Source: DASRJW01 sp964567755 (lineage in GTDB: Bacteria; Krumholzibacteriota; Krumholzibacteriia; G020349025). From it: a stretch of DNA of 42,304 nucleotides. Positions 35,102-42,304 of this stretch are shown here, one piece after another. The notes under the pieces were generated by a model. The model saw only the letters and a program-made list of their open reading frames with translations, was not told the origin of the DNA and did no database searches. A program made the position numbers and the translations under genes. Position 1 is the stretch's first letter; the number at the start of each line of letters is the position of its first letter. Where the stretch lies: the NCBI GenBank assembly GCA_964567755.1, contig CAZMNW010000006.1, positions 1-42,304 of the forward strand. The letters run 5' to 3'.

Positions 35102-35585
35102 CGCGATGCGACCCCCTCCCCGACAGCGCCCCCGAGACAGAGGCCACGAGAGCGCCGGCGACGGCGGTGTACAGTGCCGTCGGCAGCGTGCGCGTCGCCA
35201 GCGCCAAGAACATCTCGGAGAGCACGAGCCGCGTGTAGATCGTGAGGTAGACCAAATCGTGGGCCAGCGTCGCCACGGCCACTAGCGCCGCGTACGTCCA
35301 TGCCGTCCCGGCATCGAAGCGCACGCGGAGAGTGCCCGCCGTGTAGCCGAGCAGACACTTGGCGAGGGCGTTGATTCCGAGGAAGCCCGGGTTGGTCAGA
35401 TCCTGCGCCAACCCCACCAGGAACCCCGCCACGACCCCGGCCGTCCCACCGCGACCGAGCGCGATCAGCGTCACCGCGACGAGCGGCAGATCCGGCCGAA
35501 TGCCGGCGATGCTGATGTAGGGAACGAGAGTTGCCTGCAGCGCCAGCGCCAGGTAACACAGCAGGATGGGGCCGAAGACGCTCAT
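35073..35585 (-). CDS. mreD: Rod shape-determining protein MreD
   Basis: 170 residues from ATG 35585, overlapping mreC by four bases and mrdA by 29. It is a small inner-membrane protein with about five helices, starting GPILLCYLALALQATLVPYI. It contains the typical PDLPLVAVTLIALGRGGTAG (usual 'P-dl-l-l-l-v-y-x-a-x-x-x-G') and FLVGLAQDLTNPGFLGINAL, characteristic of MreD. It helps hold MreC, PBP2 and RodA together. Confidence comes both from the sequence and from its place in the operon. Confidence 0.93.
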   Translation of the reverse strand: MSVFGPILLCYLALALQATLVPYISIAGIRPDLPLVAVTLIALGRGGTAGVVAGFLVGLAQDLTNPGFLGINALAKCLLGYTAGTLRVRFDAGTAWTYAALVAVATLAHDLVYLTIYTRLVLSEMFLALATRTLPTALYTAVAGALVASVSGALSGRGSHRVGRSQLARR

Positions 35586-36523
35586 GGGATTCGCGCTTCC
35601 TGGCTGGATGGGTGCGCCGGGGCCGCGTCCTCGCCCGGCATGATGCGCAGCAGCTCGGCGTCATCCGGTCGGTACAACGTGCGTTCTTGCCAGTCCACCA
35701 GCCGCGTGACGACGAACACGTCGCGCAAACCGCCGAAATCGACGTGCGTGCGCACGTCAATCTGCTTGAACAAACCATCCAAGGACACGCCGACTCGCGT
35801 CACCACGCCGACGGGAATGCCGCGCGGGTAATCCCCGAGCCCCGAGGTCACCAGTGGATCGCCGACCAGCACGTCCTCGACGGCATCGACGCGATCGAGC
35901 GTGAACTGGTTGCCGCGTGCCCAGCGCAGAATGCCGACCACGCCGCTGCGTTGAGCGGTGACGCTGAGCGCCATGTCGGCGCTGGCCAACGTTTCGAGCA
36001 ACGATCTCGTTTCGGTGACTTGGCGCACGCGGCCGACGAGGCCGGCGTAGGCCGCGACCGGCATGCCCGAGGCCAGCGAATCGCGCCGGCCGCAACCCAG
36101 CTGCAACGAGCCCTGGAAGGAGTCAGTCGTGCGCCCCACGATCTCGCAGGGCTTGAGGACCGGGAAGCGTTCGGCGGCGAAGCCTGCGGTGCGTCGAAGC
36201 GCGGCGACCTCGTCGCGCATCGGCAACAGACGCTGGCGCTCGAGATTGAGCGTCGCCACCAGGCGTCGGAGCTGCTCGTTGTCGCGTCGCAGCAGCAGCG
36301 CCTCTTCGGCGCCGCGTGCCAGCGCCTGGATCGGCGCATAGAGGCTCAGGCCGAGCGTACGCGCGACATCGTTCTGCGTCCCCAAGTCGAGGCTGAGCAG
36401 AACACACGACAGCACCACGCAAAGGACCAGCAGTGTTCGGTCGCGATGGCGACCCAGCAGAGACCCGAGCACCGCCAACCCTTCCCGCGACTTACGGCCT
36501 TTAGACCGTTCGCCGCGCCCCAC
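35582..36523 (-). CDS. mreC: Rod shape-determining protein MreC
   Basis: 313 residues from GTG 36523. It has a basic N-terminus, one membrane helix (TLLVLCVVLSCVLLSLDL), a coiled coil around residues 65-110 (EEALLLRRDNEQLRRLVATL and following), then the beta-rich MreC domain with EIVGRTTDSFQGSLQLGCGRRD, GMPVAAYAGLVGRVRQVTE, GILRWARGNQFTLDRVD, GDPLVTSGLGDYPRGIPVGVV and a C-terminal VFVVTRL. MreC activates PBP2 in the periplasm. It overlaps mreD by four bases and follows mreB after about 30. Confidence 0.95.
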   Translation of the reverse strand: MGRGERSKGRKSREGLAVLGSLLGRHRDRTLLVLCVVLSCVLLSLDLGTQNDVARTLGLSLYAPIQALARGAEEALLLRRDNEQLRRLVATLNLERQRLLPMRDEVAALRRTAGFAAERFPVLKPCEIVGRTTDSFQGSLQLGCGRRDSLASGMPVAAYAGLVGRVRQVTETRSLLETLASADMALSVTAQRSGVVGILRWARGNQFTLDRVDAVEDVLVGDPLVTSGLGDYPRGIPVGVVTRVGVSLDGLFKQIDVRTHVDFGGLRDVFVVTRLVDWQERTLYRPDDAELLRIMPGEDAAPAHPSSQEARIP

Positions 36524-36552
36524 CGCCGCGCATCAATCCCCCGCTGCCGCCA

Positions 36553-37587
36553 CTAGGGACGCCCTGCCGGGATCAGGACCTTTTCGTAGTACTCGAGGTT
36601 GTCGAGAATCTTCCCCGTACCGAGCACGACGCAGGACAGCGGATCATCCACGGTGTTGATCGGAAGATTGGTCTCCTCCTTCAACAGGGTTTCGAGTTCG
36701 CGCAGGAGCGAACCGCCACCCGTGATGACGATGCCGCGATCGACAATATCGGCCGCCAGCTCTGGCGGGCAGCGCTCGAGTGCCAGCTTCAGAGCTTCGA
36801 CGATTTGCATGACCGGTTCGCGCAGCGCTTCGCGGATTTCGACCGAAGAGATGCGCAGCGTTTTTGGAATCCCCGCCACCAGATCGCGGCCCTTGATTTC
36901 CATCTCCAGCTCTTCGGGGAGCGGCGCGGCCGAACCGATCGTCTTCTTGACGTTCTCCGCTGTGAGCTCGCCGACCAGCAAGTTGTACGTCTTCTTGATG
37001 TGCTGGACGATGGCCTCGTCCATTTCATCGCCGCCGACACGAATGGACGTGTCGCAGACGATGCCGTCGAGAGCGATGACGGCGATCTCCGTCGTGCCGC
37101 CGCCGATGTCGATGATCATGTTGCCGCTCGGGCGACTCACCGGCAGGCCGACACCGATGGCCGCGGCGATCGGCTCGGCGACGAGGTACACCTCGCGGGC
37201 ACCCGCATGCTGTGCCGAGTCGCGCACGGCACGTTTCTCCACCTCGGTGATGCCCGAAGGCACACAGATGACGATGCGTGGTTTGACGAAACGGCGCTTG
37301 TGTTGCGCCTTCTTGATGAACTCGCGCAACATGATTTCCGTGATCTCGAAGTCGGCGATGACGCCGTCCTTGAGCGGACGCACGGCGGTGATGTGATCGG
37401 GGGTCTTGCCGAGCATGGCCTTGGCGTCGTTGCCCACCGCCACGACCTTGTGGGTGTGGTTGTCCACTGCCACGACGGAGGGTTCGTTGAGAACGATCCC
37501 CTGGCCCTTCACGTGCACGACAGTGTTCGCGGTGCCGAGGTCGATCGCCACGTCGTTGGAAAACCAGCTCGCAATGGTCTTGAACAT
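36553..37587 (-). CDS. mreB: Rod shape-determining actin-like protein MreB
   Basis: 344 residues from ATG 37587. This cytoplasmic actin homologue positions the elongasome. It starts with the amphipathic membrane-binding MFKTIASWFS, then phosphate-1 DVAIDLGTANTVVHVKG, the connect segment KPRIVICVPSGITEVEKRAV, phosphate-2 NMIIDIGGGTTEIAVIA, LVAEPIAAAIGVGLPV and the adenosine motif GIVITGGGSLLRELETLL. The length is typical. It is the first gene of the mre/mrd run; radC ends 60 bases upstream on the same strand, so both could share a promoter. Confidence 0.98.
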   Translation of the reverse strand: MFKTIASWFSNDVAIDLGTANTVVHVKGQGIVLNEPSVVAVDNHTHKVVAVGNDAKAMLGKTPDHITAVRPLKDGVIADFEITEIMLREFIKKAQHKRRFVKPRIVICVPSGITEVEKRAVRDSAQHAGAREVYLVAEPIAAAIGVGLPVSRPSGNMIIDIGGGTTEIAVIALDGIVCDTSIRVGGDEMDEAIVQHIKKTYNLLVGELTAENVKKTIGSAAPLPEELEMEIKGRDLVAGIPKTLRISSVEIREALREPVMQIVEALKLALERCPPELAADIVDRGIVITGGGSLLRELETLLKEETNLPINTVDDPLSCVVLGTGKILDNLEYYEKVLIPAGRP

Positions 37588-37647
37588 CTTCCCGTCCTCC
37601 GCCCTGGACCCTTCCCCACCACTCCGCCACGAGCGCTCGCGACCCAG

Positions 37648-38328
37648 TCAGCAGTGCCCGCTCGCCTTCAGACTTTCGAACGTTCCGTCCCCGATGATCA
37701 CATGGTCGAGCAGCCGAATCCCCACGAGCTCGCAACAGCCGTGCAGGCGCCGGGTGAACTCGATGTCTTCGCGGCTCGGCTCCGGGTTTCCCGTCGGATG
37801 GTTGTGCGCCACCACGAGCGCCGCGGCACTCGACTGGATCGCTGGCTTCAGCACCTCGCGCGGGTGCACCAGTGAAGCCGATAGCGACCCGATTGCGACG
37901 GTGACCACGTCGATCACCTGGTTCTTCGTCGTCAACAGGACCGCGACAAAGTGCTCGCGGTCCAGATCCCGCAACGCCGGCATGAGCAGCCTGGCGACGC
38001 TTTCGGGTCCGTCGACGGCGCTGCGCCGCAATGGGCGGCCGTACACCATGCGACGTCCCAGCTCCAGGCACGCCTCGACTGCGAGAGCGTGCTCCAATCG
38101 CGCACCGGGCAGGCGCAGAAGCTCGGGGCGCGCTGCTTGCGCGATGGCGCGGAGGGTTCCGAAGTGATGCAAGAATCGATCGGCAGCGTGCGCTCCACCC
38201 CCGCCGAACCCCTCCAACACCAGAGTCAGGAGCTCCCGGTTCGAGAGGTGCCGCGCTGCAGGCACTGCCGCCGGCGAGGTCGACTTGCCTTCCACACAGC
38301 CTGTCGGGACTCGCACGGAGGGCCTCAC
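37648..38328 (-). CDS. radC: RadC-family (JAB/MPN domain) protein
   Basis: 226 residues from GTG 38328, with AGGGG four bases upstream. The N-terminal half is a helix-hairpin-helix-like region (LSNRELLTLVLEG, LRAIAQAARPELLRLPG). The C-terminal half is the metalloprotease-type MPN fold with the JAMM-like motif in ALVVAHNHPTGNPEPSREDIEFTRR (His-x-His...Asp) and the preceding VHPREVLKPAIQ. RadC was once linked to DNA repair; its true function is unsettled. Here it stands at the head of the cell-shape operon, as it does next to mreB in many bacteria. Divergent from lysC. Confidence 0.94.
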   Translation of the reverse strand: MRPSVRVPTGCVEGKSTSPAAVPAARHLSNRELLTLVLEGFGGGGAHAADRFLHHFGTLRAIAQAARPELLRLPGARLEHALAVEACLELGRRMVYGRPLRRSAVDGPESVARLLMPALRDLDREHFVAVLLTTKNQVIDVVTVAIGSLSASLVHPREVLKPAIQSSAAALVVAHNHPTGNPEPSREDIEFTRRLHGCCELVGIRLLDHVIIGDGTFESLKASGHC

Positions 38329-38576
38329 GCAACCCCTCTCGCTGCCATGTAACCGCTTGTTTTCAAAGCAGCTACATGCACGCGAACGCTACCATGGCGC
38401 GCCCACGATCTGCAAGCGCTTTTGTGCGCGTGCTGCGGCGCAGGCGCGACACAGCAAGAAACGTGCTGCGCAGTCCGGCGCCGGCCGCTCGTCGCGCCCA
38501 GAGGGACTGCCCACTTCGGCTACACCGATGCGCAAAGCGCTTGACGCTGGCATGGTGTCGGTCGTCAGAATCGACT

Positions 38577-39788
38577 GTGCAACTGCTCGTCCAGAAGTAC
38601 GGCGGCACGTCGGTCGCTACGACCGATCGCATCGTGCACGTGGCCCGGCGCATTGCGGCTGCCCACGACGACGGCTTCCGCGTGCTCGTGGTCGTCTCGG
38701 CGATGGGGCAGAGCACAGACGAACTTCTCGGACTCGCGCGACAGGTCCATCGAGATCCGCCGGTACGCGAACTCGACATGCTGCTCACGGCCGGAGAGCG
38801 CATCTCGATGTCTCTGTTGTGTATGGCGCTGCACGCTCAAGGGCACGACGCCGTTTCCTTCACCGGCTCCCAAAGCGGCATCATCACGGACACGCACCAT
38901 GCCGATGCGCGCATCTTGGAGGTGCGAGCGACGCGCCTGCAACAAGCGCTGGATGCAGGGCGCATCGTCATCGTGGCCGGATTCCAAGGCATGAGCATGG
39001 AGAGGGAAATCACCACCCTCGGGCGTGGCGGTAGCGACACGACCGCGGTGGCGTTGGCCGCGGCGCTCGGCGCGATTCGCTGCGAGATCTACACCGACGT
39101 GGAGGGCGTCTGCACCGCCGATCCGCGCCTCGTGCCCCGTGCCGCACAATTGCCGGCCGTGTCCTATGACGAGATGATGGAGCTCGCGGCACAAGGCGCA
39201 CGCGTACTGCACCCCCGTTGTGTCGAGATCGCGCGCCGTTTCGGCGTACCCGTGCACGTTCGATCGTCGTTCACACAAACGAAGGGAACCGTGATCGGAG
39301 CGATGGAAATCGAGACCGCGATCATCCGTGGCATCGCCTGCGACGAGGAGGTCGGCACGCTGACGCTGGCCGGCATCCCGACATTTCAATGCGCCACACT
39401 GCTCGAGAGCCTTGGCGCCCAGGGCATCGCCACGCGCGTCGTCGTGCAAACCGCGCGCGGGGAGCTTTCCAATCTCGTCTTCTTACTGCAACGCGACGAT
39501 GCGACTCGCGCCGTCGCTGCACTCACCCCCGAGGTGCATGCCATCTCGGGCGCGGAAATGATGCACGACCTCGACGTCGCCAGCATTTCCATCGTCGGCC
39601 AGGGCATCCAGAGCCAGCCAGGGACCACAGCACGCATCCTGGCCACGCTCACACACGAGAACGTGCCGCTGCGGTTGGTGTCGAGCTCGGCAATCGCGCT
39701 GACCTGCGTCGTCCCGCGCGCGGATGCCCGGCGCGCCGCCCAGGCCCTGCATTCCAAGCTGGGCCTCGACGCGCCTCTGGGAACGTAG
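38577..39788 (+). CDS. lysC: Aspartate kinase with C-terminal ACT domains
   Basis: 403 residues from GTG 38577; the open frame to 38031 runs antisense through radC and is not coding. It phosphorylates aspartate, the first step to lysine, threonine and methionine. Family motifs are VQKYGGTSVATTDRI, LLTAGERISMSLL, FTGSQSGIITD, TTLGRGGSDTTAVALAAALGA, CEIYTDVEGVCTADPRLVP and LAAQGARVLHPRCVEIA. Two ACT units follow (GTLTLAGIPTFQCATLLESL and SISIVGQGIQSQPGTTARIL), as in monomer-type single-gene aspartokinases subject to lysine/threonine feedback. It has no clear ribosome binding site; transcription may be leaderless or begin in the 248-base divergent spacer to radC. No lysine riboswitch was seen. 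Confidence 0.95.
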   Translation: MQLLVQKYGGTSVATTDRIVHVARRIAAAHDDGFRVLVVVSAMGQSTDELLGLARQVHRDPPVRELDMLLTAGERISMSLLCMALHAQGHDAVSFTGSQSGIITDTHHADARILEVRATRLQQALDAGRIVIVAGFQGMSMEREITTLGRGGSDTTAVALAAALGAIRCEIYTDVEGVCTADPRLVPRAAQLPAVSYDEMMELAAQGARVLHPRCVEIARRFGVPVHVRSSFTQTKGTVIGAMEIETAIIRGIACDEEVGTLTLAGIPTFQCATLLESLGAQGIATRVVVQTARGELSNLVFLLQRDDATRAVAALTPEVHAISGAEMMHDLDVASISIVGQGIQSQPGTTARILATLTHENVPLRLVSSSAIALTCVVPRADARRAAQALHSKLGLDAPLGT

Positions 39789-39829
39789 AGTTCCGTCCGG
39801 CAGTCCATCCAGGCGAACTGCCAGCGGTT

Positions 39830-39838
39830 TGTTATACT
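39830..39838 (+). promoter_or_regulatory. Extended -10 promoter element (TGT-TATACT)
   Basis: TG at 39830-39831, one base, then TATACT (39833-39838) form an extended -10 box about 80 bases before the ATG of the selenoprotein-like gene. No good -35 box stands at the right distance, which fits the extended class. It lies just after lysC ends, so the downstream gene is probably an independent unit. Confidence 0.45.
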
Positions 39839-39920
39839 TCCACCGCCCAAGCAGGATCGGGAAGCCGTGCTCGGGCAACGGACTACAAGCCACGCGGAGC
39901 CCGCAAGAAGAAGGGGCGAC

Positions 39921-40484
39921 ATGCGCTTACGAACTCGACCGGAACCAGCCCTTGTCGCCGCATTCGCTCTCGCGGCTCTCGTCACTATGCTTGTCGCGTG
40001 CGGAGAGGACGATCCGACCATCCCAAGTGGCATTTTGGTCACCGATTTCTCCCTCCTCGACGTCAATGCCAACTCCTCGAGTCTAGGCGATTCAATTTCA
40101 CCCCGAGAGGCATTGGGGCAAATCTCGGCCTGGTACTTCGGACACGCGACCTGAGCATATTGCAGTAGCCAGTTTGGCTACTTGGATCAGATGCAGGCAG
40201 AGATCAGCACCGCCAACCCGACGACGCCAGTTCGCATCATCGGAGTCAACGCGGCCGGCGAGGAATCCGGCAACGACGCCATATGCCAGGGCCGGATCCT
40301 GCCGTGGCTGCAAGACACGCCGCAGCAGAACGTCTGGGGTGCCTGGCAAGTGACGTGGCGTGACGTGGTCATCCTCGACAAGGAGAACCGCACGATCCAA
40401 GTCTACAACTTGACCTCTCACAGTTTGGCAAACTCCGCTTTCTACTCGGAGCTCCGTACCATCCTGCTCGATGCAGCCCGCTAG
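39921..40484 (+). CDS. Putative selenocysteine-containing thioredoxin-like lipoprotein (in-frame UGA at 40152-40154, motif U-A-Y-C)
   Basis: ATG 39921 follows AAGGGG with a four-base gap. The frame is open to TGA 40152-40154 (codon 78), then continues in the same frame, without a plausible restart, to TAG 40482-40484: 187 residues in all. The N-terminus is a lipoprotein signal with lipobox LVAC (Cys27). Around the TGA the sequence reads SAWYFGHAT-U-AYCSSQFGYL, a beta strand followed by a U-x-x-C motif at the helix start, where thioredoxins have C-x-x-C. After it come VRIIGVNAAG and WQVTWRDVVILDKENRTIQ, strand pairs as in TlpA/redoxin proteins. The second part begins in mid-domain, and its first ATG (40182) has no ribosome binding site, so two separate genes are unlikely. 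A SECIS-like hairpin follows the TGA. Selenocysteine insertion is inferred; no selA/B/C/D genes are in the window. Confidence 0.78.
40165..40181 (+). promoter_or_regulatory. Putative bacterial SECIS hairpin
   Basis: Ten bases after the TGA, GTAGCC (40165-40170) pairs perfectly with GGCTAC (40176-40181) around loop AGTTT; A40164-T40182 adds a seventh pair. A loop G followed by U (40172-40173) lies 17 bases beyond the TGA. In E. coli SelB-recognised elements the key G/U of the apical loop lies about 16-37 bases after the UGA. The hairpin is inside the coding sequence, as is usual in bacteria. Confidence 0.65.
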
Positions 40485-40618
40485 CCTTCCGAGGTTCGTA
40501 CTCGCCATCGCTCACTCACCGTTCTTGTCAGAAGTCTCACAATCTTCATATTTTTCAGACTGTCCACATCGTCGACGGTAATCGCCAACGCCAACGACTC
40601 AATGGCCAGCACTCGCAT

Positions 40619-40650
40619 TGGCATGAATCCCGCATCGGCCTGGCATGAAT
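40619..40650 (+). repeat. Two 10-bp direct repeats (TGGCATGAAT), 22-bp period
   Basis: Copies at 40619-40628 and 40641-40650 are the counterpart of those at 804-835 before the left gene. Conservation of sequence and period between diverged copies argues for a function, perhaps as a regulator site upstream of the -35 box, which is 18 bases away here. Confidence 0.5.
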
Positions 40651-40668
40651 CTTTCACTAAATATCTAC

Positions 40669-40697
40669 TTGACATTTGTATGGTGGCTCTCTATATT
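40669..40697 (+). promoter_or_regulatory. Sigma-70-type promoter of the right HNH-like copy
   Basis: TTGACA (40669-40674), a 17-base spacer and TATATT (40692-40697) are identical to the left copy's promoter. The ATG at 40700 begins two bases after the -10 box, so the predicted +1 (about 40704) lies inside the ORF. The in-frame ATG at 40760 may be the real start. Confidence 0.75.
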
Positions 40698-40699
40698 GA

Positions 40700-42304
40700 A
40701 TGAGCAGTCCCGACCACCGATTCCTCCCAAGGTCAGGTGCCGTGGGAACCCAAAGATGGATGCGTGCGCCGGCCTCGACCGGCGGGGCCACCGCGTTTGC
40801 TTCTGCGGCCCTTGCAGATGAACTACCTCTCATCCTGGCAGAGACCAGCGAGACGTTCGGTTCTGCTACTGCTGCGGTTGGAGATGAGCGTGTCCCCCAA
40901 ACGAGCGCAGAACTTGCTCCCCCGGCTTCGCGCTGCGCAGGCGTCGCATCGACCGGCATGGGAACCGCATCGACTGGCGGGGGCGTCGCTTCGGCCGGCG
41001 CGGACGCCTCATCGGCTGCGTTTGCAGAGGCGGAGCCTCTTGCACGCGGCGCGGCAGAGACGCAGGCGGATGCTGAGGCAGGACCGCGCGCGCCGATGTC
41101 ACGAGCTACGGTGGCGCCTCCGGTCTTGCCGTCCACGGTGGCCGAAGGCGATCGGCTGCTGCTCGGTCTCGCGGCGATTGAGGCCGTGTTCGCGCTGCCG
41201 ATCGCTCGTGCGACGGCAGAGGTTTTTCGACGCTCGGCGTGGCGTGCCTTCGGCTACCTCAACCAAGGAGACTTCACCCGCGAACGCTTGCAGCGAGAGC
41301 CGCGCTGGATGCACGAACAGACCCGATTTCACACGGCGCTCGAGATGCATCCGCGGCTCAGAGAGGCGGTTTGTGGGCTGGATGGTGGGGTGCCGCTGGG
41401 TCAGGTGGCAACGATCCAGATCGGACGCGTGGCGACGGCCGAGACGCTCATGAGCTGGATCGATCGCGCACGCGCGCTGCCTCTCTCTGAATTGCGCGCG
41501 GTGGTCACGGATGTTTGCCGAGCACAGGCGAGCCCTTCGAATGACCGCACGCCGGAGGTTCAAGGCATTGAGCGTCCGCGCGCGACCGGCCGATCGATCG
41601 CAGCGGAACTGGAAGCCGAAGAGTCCGACGAGAACCGAGTTCTCTTGCGCCGGATCATTCCTCCGGATGTGAAGCTGATCTTCAACGCCGGGCTCGAGCT
41701 GTTTCGGAACCTCGAAGGCTGTGAAGCAAGCCTCTCTGGGTTCGTGCAGGCGATCATTGGCGAAGCCTCGAGCTCTGGCATCGCGCCACCCGATGACTTT
41801 CGGCCGCGCCTCCGGCGTCTGGGTTCGAATCGTGCAAGAGCTGCATTCAAGCCACTGGTGAAGCCGCCGGGTCGGGGTACGGCGCCGAGTGCGCAGGAAC
41901 TGCGGCAGTTGCGGGCTCTGCAGACGCCGGCGATGCGCCAGGCGAGACAGCGCCTCCTGGAGTACATGTCGCTGCTCCAGCGCTTGGTGCGTCTCGAGGC
42001 CAAGCTCGCGGCCTGGGATGAAGAGAGCAAGAAGGGTGGTGGCGATTCACTCCCGGGGAAGAAGCCGCTGCCGCGCTCGCGTGTGCGTGCGTTGCGCCGT
42101 CTCGTGGGAGTGCTGCAATCGCTCCTCCGTCTCGAAGGCGGGATTGCAATCGACATGGCGGCGCTGTTGCTCGAGCTGCACGAGCATCGGGCCTGGGAAC
42201 TTCTCGGCTACTCAGGATTGGAGAGCTACGTAGAGAACCGGCTCGGCCTCGGAGGCTCGATGGCGCGCCAGCGTGTGTCACTCGCCCGGGAGCTTCGGCG
42301 GTAC
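40700..42304 (+). CDS. HNH-endonuclease-family-like protein, right copy, N-terminal 535 codons (runs off the window)
   Basis: One uninterrupted frame from ATG 40700 to the last base. Because the promoter's -10 box abuts this ATG, translation may instead begin at ATG 40760. Residues ~45-145 are an Ala/Thr/Ser/Pro-rich linker, longer than in the left copy. Then come ADQRL-like helical units: unit one around residues 178-215 (AWRAFGYLNQGDFTRERL) followed by LDGGVPLGQVATIQIGRVAT and MSWIDRARALPLSELRAVV, and a related unit at ~497-535 (AWELLGYSGLESYVENRLGL). Both share AW-x2-(F/L)GY-x5-(F/Y)-x3-RL, so the protein contains an internal duplication. This pattern is typical of large multicopy HNH-endonuclease-like proteins in uncultured soil bacteria. 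The catalytic HNH part would lie beyond the window, so activity cannot be judged. Confidence 0.65.
   Translation, partial: MSSPDHRFLPRSGAVGTQRWMRAPASTGGATAFASAALADELPLILAETSETFGSATAAVGDERVPQTSAELAPPASRCAGVASTGMGTASTGGGVASAGADASSAAFAEAEPLARGAAETQADAEAGPRAPMSRATVAPPVLPSTVAEGDRLLLGLAAIEAVFALPIARATAEVFRRSAWRAFGYLNQGDFTRERLQREPRWMHEQTRFHTALEMHPRLREAVCGLDGGVPLGQVATIQIGRVATAETLMSWIDRARALPLSELRAVVTDVCRAQASPSNDRTPEVQGIERPRATGRSIAAELEAEESDENRVLLRRIIPPDVKLIFNAGLELFRNLEGCEASLSGFVQAIIGEASSSGIAPPDDFRPRLRRLGSNRARAAFKPLVKPPGRGTAPSAQELRQLRALQTPAMRQARQRLLEYMSLLQRLVRLEAKLAAWDEESKKGGGDSLPGKKPLPRSRVRALRRLVGVLQSLLRLEGGIAIDMAALLLELHEHRAWELLGYSGLESYVENRLGLGGSMARQRVSLARELRRY

Larger units (their letters stand above)
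40619..41613 (+). repeat. Right arm of the inverted repeat shared with 1-835
   Basis: Upstream sites, promoter and the first ~300 codons match the reverse complement of 1-835. The right arm is longer mainly because of an extra ~150 bases coding for an Ala/Ser/Gly/Thr-rich linker. Similarity probably goes on beyond the left window edge. Confidence 0.8.

Noticed and set aside
33149..35245. Plus-strand open frame of 698 codons
   Set aside because: Antisense to mrdA with the same biased composition; shadow of a real gene.
38031..38576. 5' extension of lysC
   Set aside because: It would run antisense through radC and lacks aspartokinase homology before VQLLVQKYGG.
40155..40484. Independent small gene starting at ATG 40182
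   Set aside because: No ribosome binding site, starts in the middle of a redoxin fold, and is in the same frame as the upstream lipoprotein part; the recoded single gene explains both better.

Overview
The window is high-GC, gene-dense DNA from a Gram-negative bacterium. Evidence for this includes many GTG/TTG starts, clear purine-rich ribosome binding sites, signal peptides, a lipobox protein, an outer-membrane-type protein and a complete MreBCD-PBP2-RodA elongation set. Some features point to an uncultured lineage of the FCB / Eisenbacteria-like or deltaproteobacterial kind: a PPi-type phosphofructokinase, a fused E1 dehydrogenase, AceK beside Icd, and secreted proteins ending in TW-x3-K-x2-(Y/F)-R. 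I cannot fix the phylum from the sequence alone.

Layout. The two ends carry inverted, outward-facing copies of one gene family (left copy 1-740 minus, right copy 40700-42304 plus; both run off the window). They resemble large multicopy HNH-endonuclease-family proteins. The left copy has an in-frame TAG. Next come a secreted PD40 beta-propeller protein, icd and aceK (1.1-5.4 kb), then a glycosyltransferase/GmhB-like phosphatase fusion, a ParB/SerK-like protein and a tiny SET-domain protein (5.5-8.8 kb). At 8.7-16 kb a minus-strand run holds a flippase, an unknown protein, a hexapeptide acetyltransferase and three translationally coupled secreted amidohydrolases, only one of which keeps the HxH metal motif. 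At 16-20 kb plus-strand genes encode an outer-membrane-like protein, an M16 peptidase pair and a secreted protein that is paralogous to its convergent neighbour.

From 38.3 down to 21 kb almost everything is on the minus strand and reads as a housekeeping superoperon: radC, mreB-mreC-mreD-mrdA-rodA, a possible 31-codon ORF, lgt, aroE, comF, pfk, gap, pgk, tpiA, secG, tRNA-Leu(GAG), a sugar-nucleotide epimerase-like cupin, the fused branched-chain 2-oxoacid dehydrogenase E1 and a HicB-like protein. Many junctions overlap by 1-4 bases, so translation is probably coupled. The glycolytic set would run PPi-dependent fructose-1,6-bisphosphate formation through to 3-phosphoglycerate. On the plus strand, lysC is followed by the most interesting gene of the window.

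Main discovery candidate: at 39921-40484 two apparent fragments lie in one frame, separated only by a TGA at 40152. Read as selenocysteine, this gives a 187-residue thioredoxin-like lipoprotein with a U-A-Y-C redox motif. A perfect stem with a small loop (40165-40181) sits at the right distance to be a bacterial SECIS element. Second candidate: three signal-peptide proteins share the C-terminal tail TW-x3-K-x2-(Y/F)-R, which looks like a sorting or export tag.
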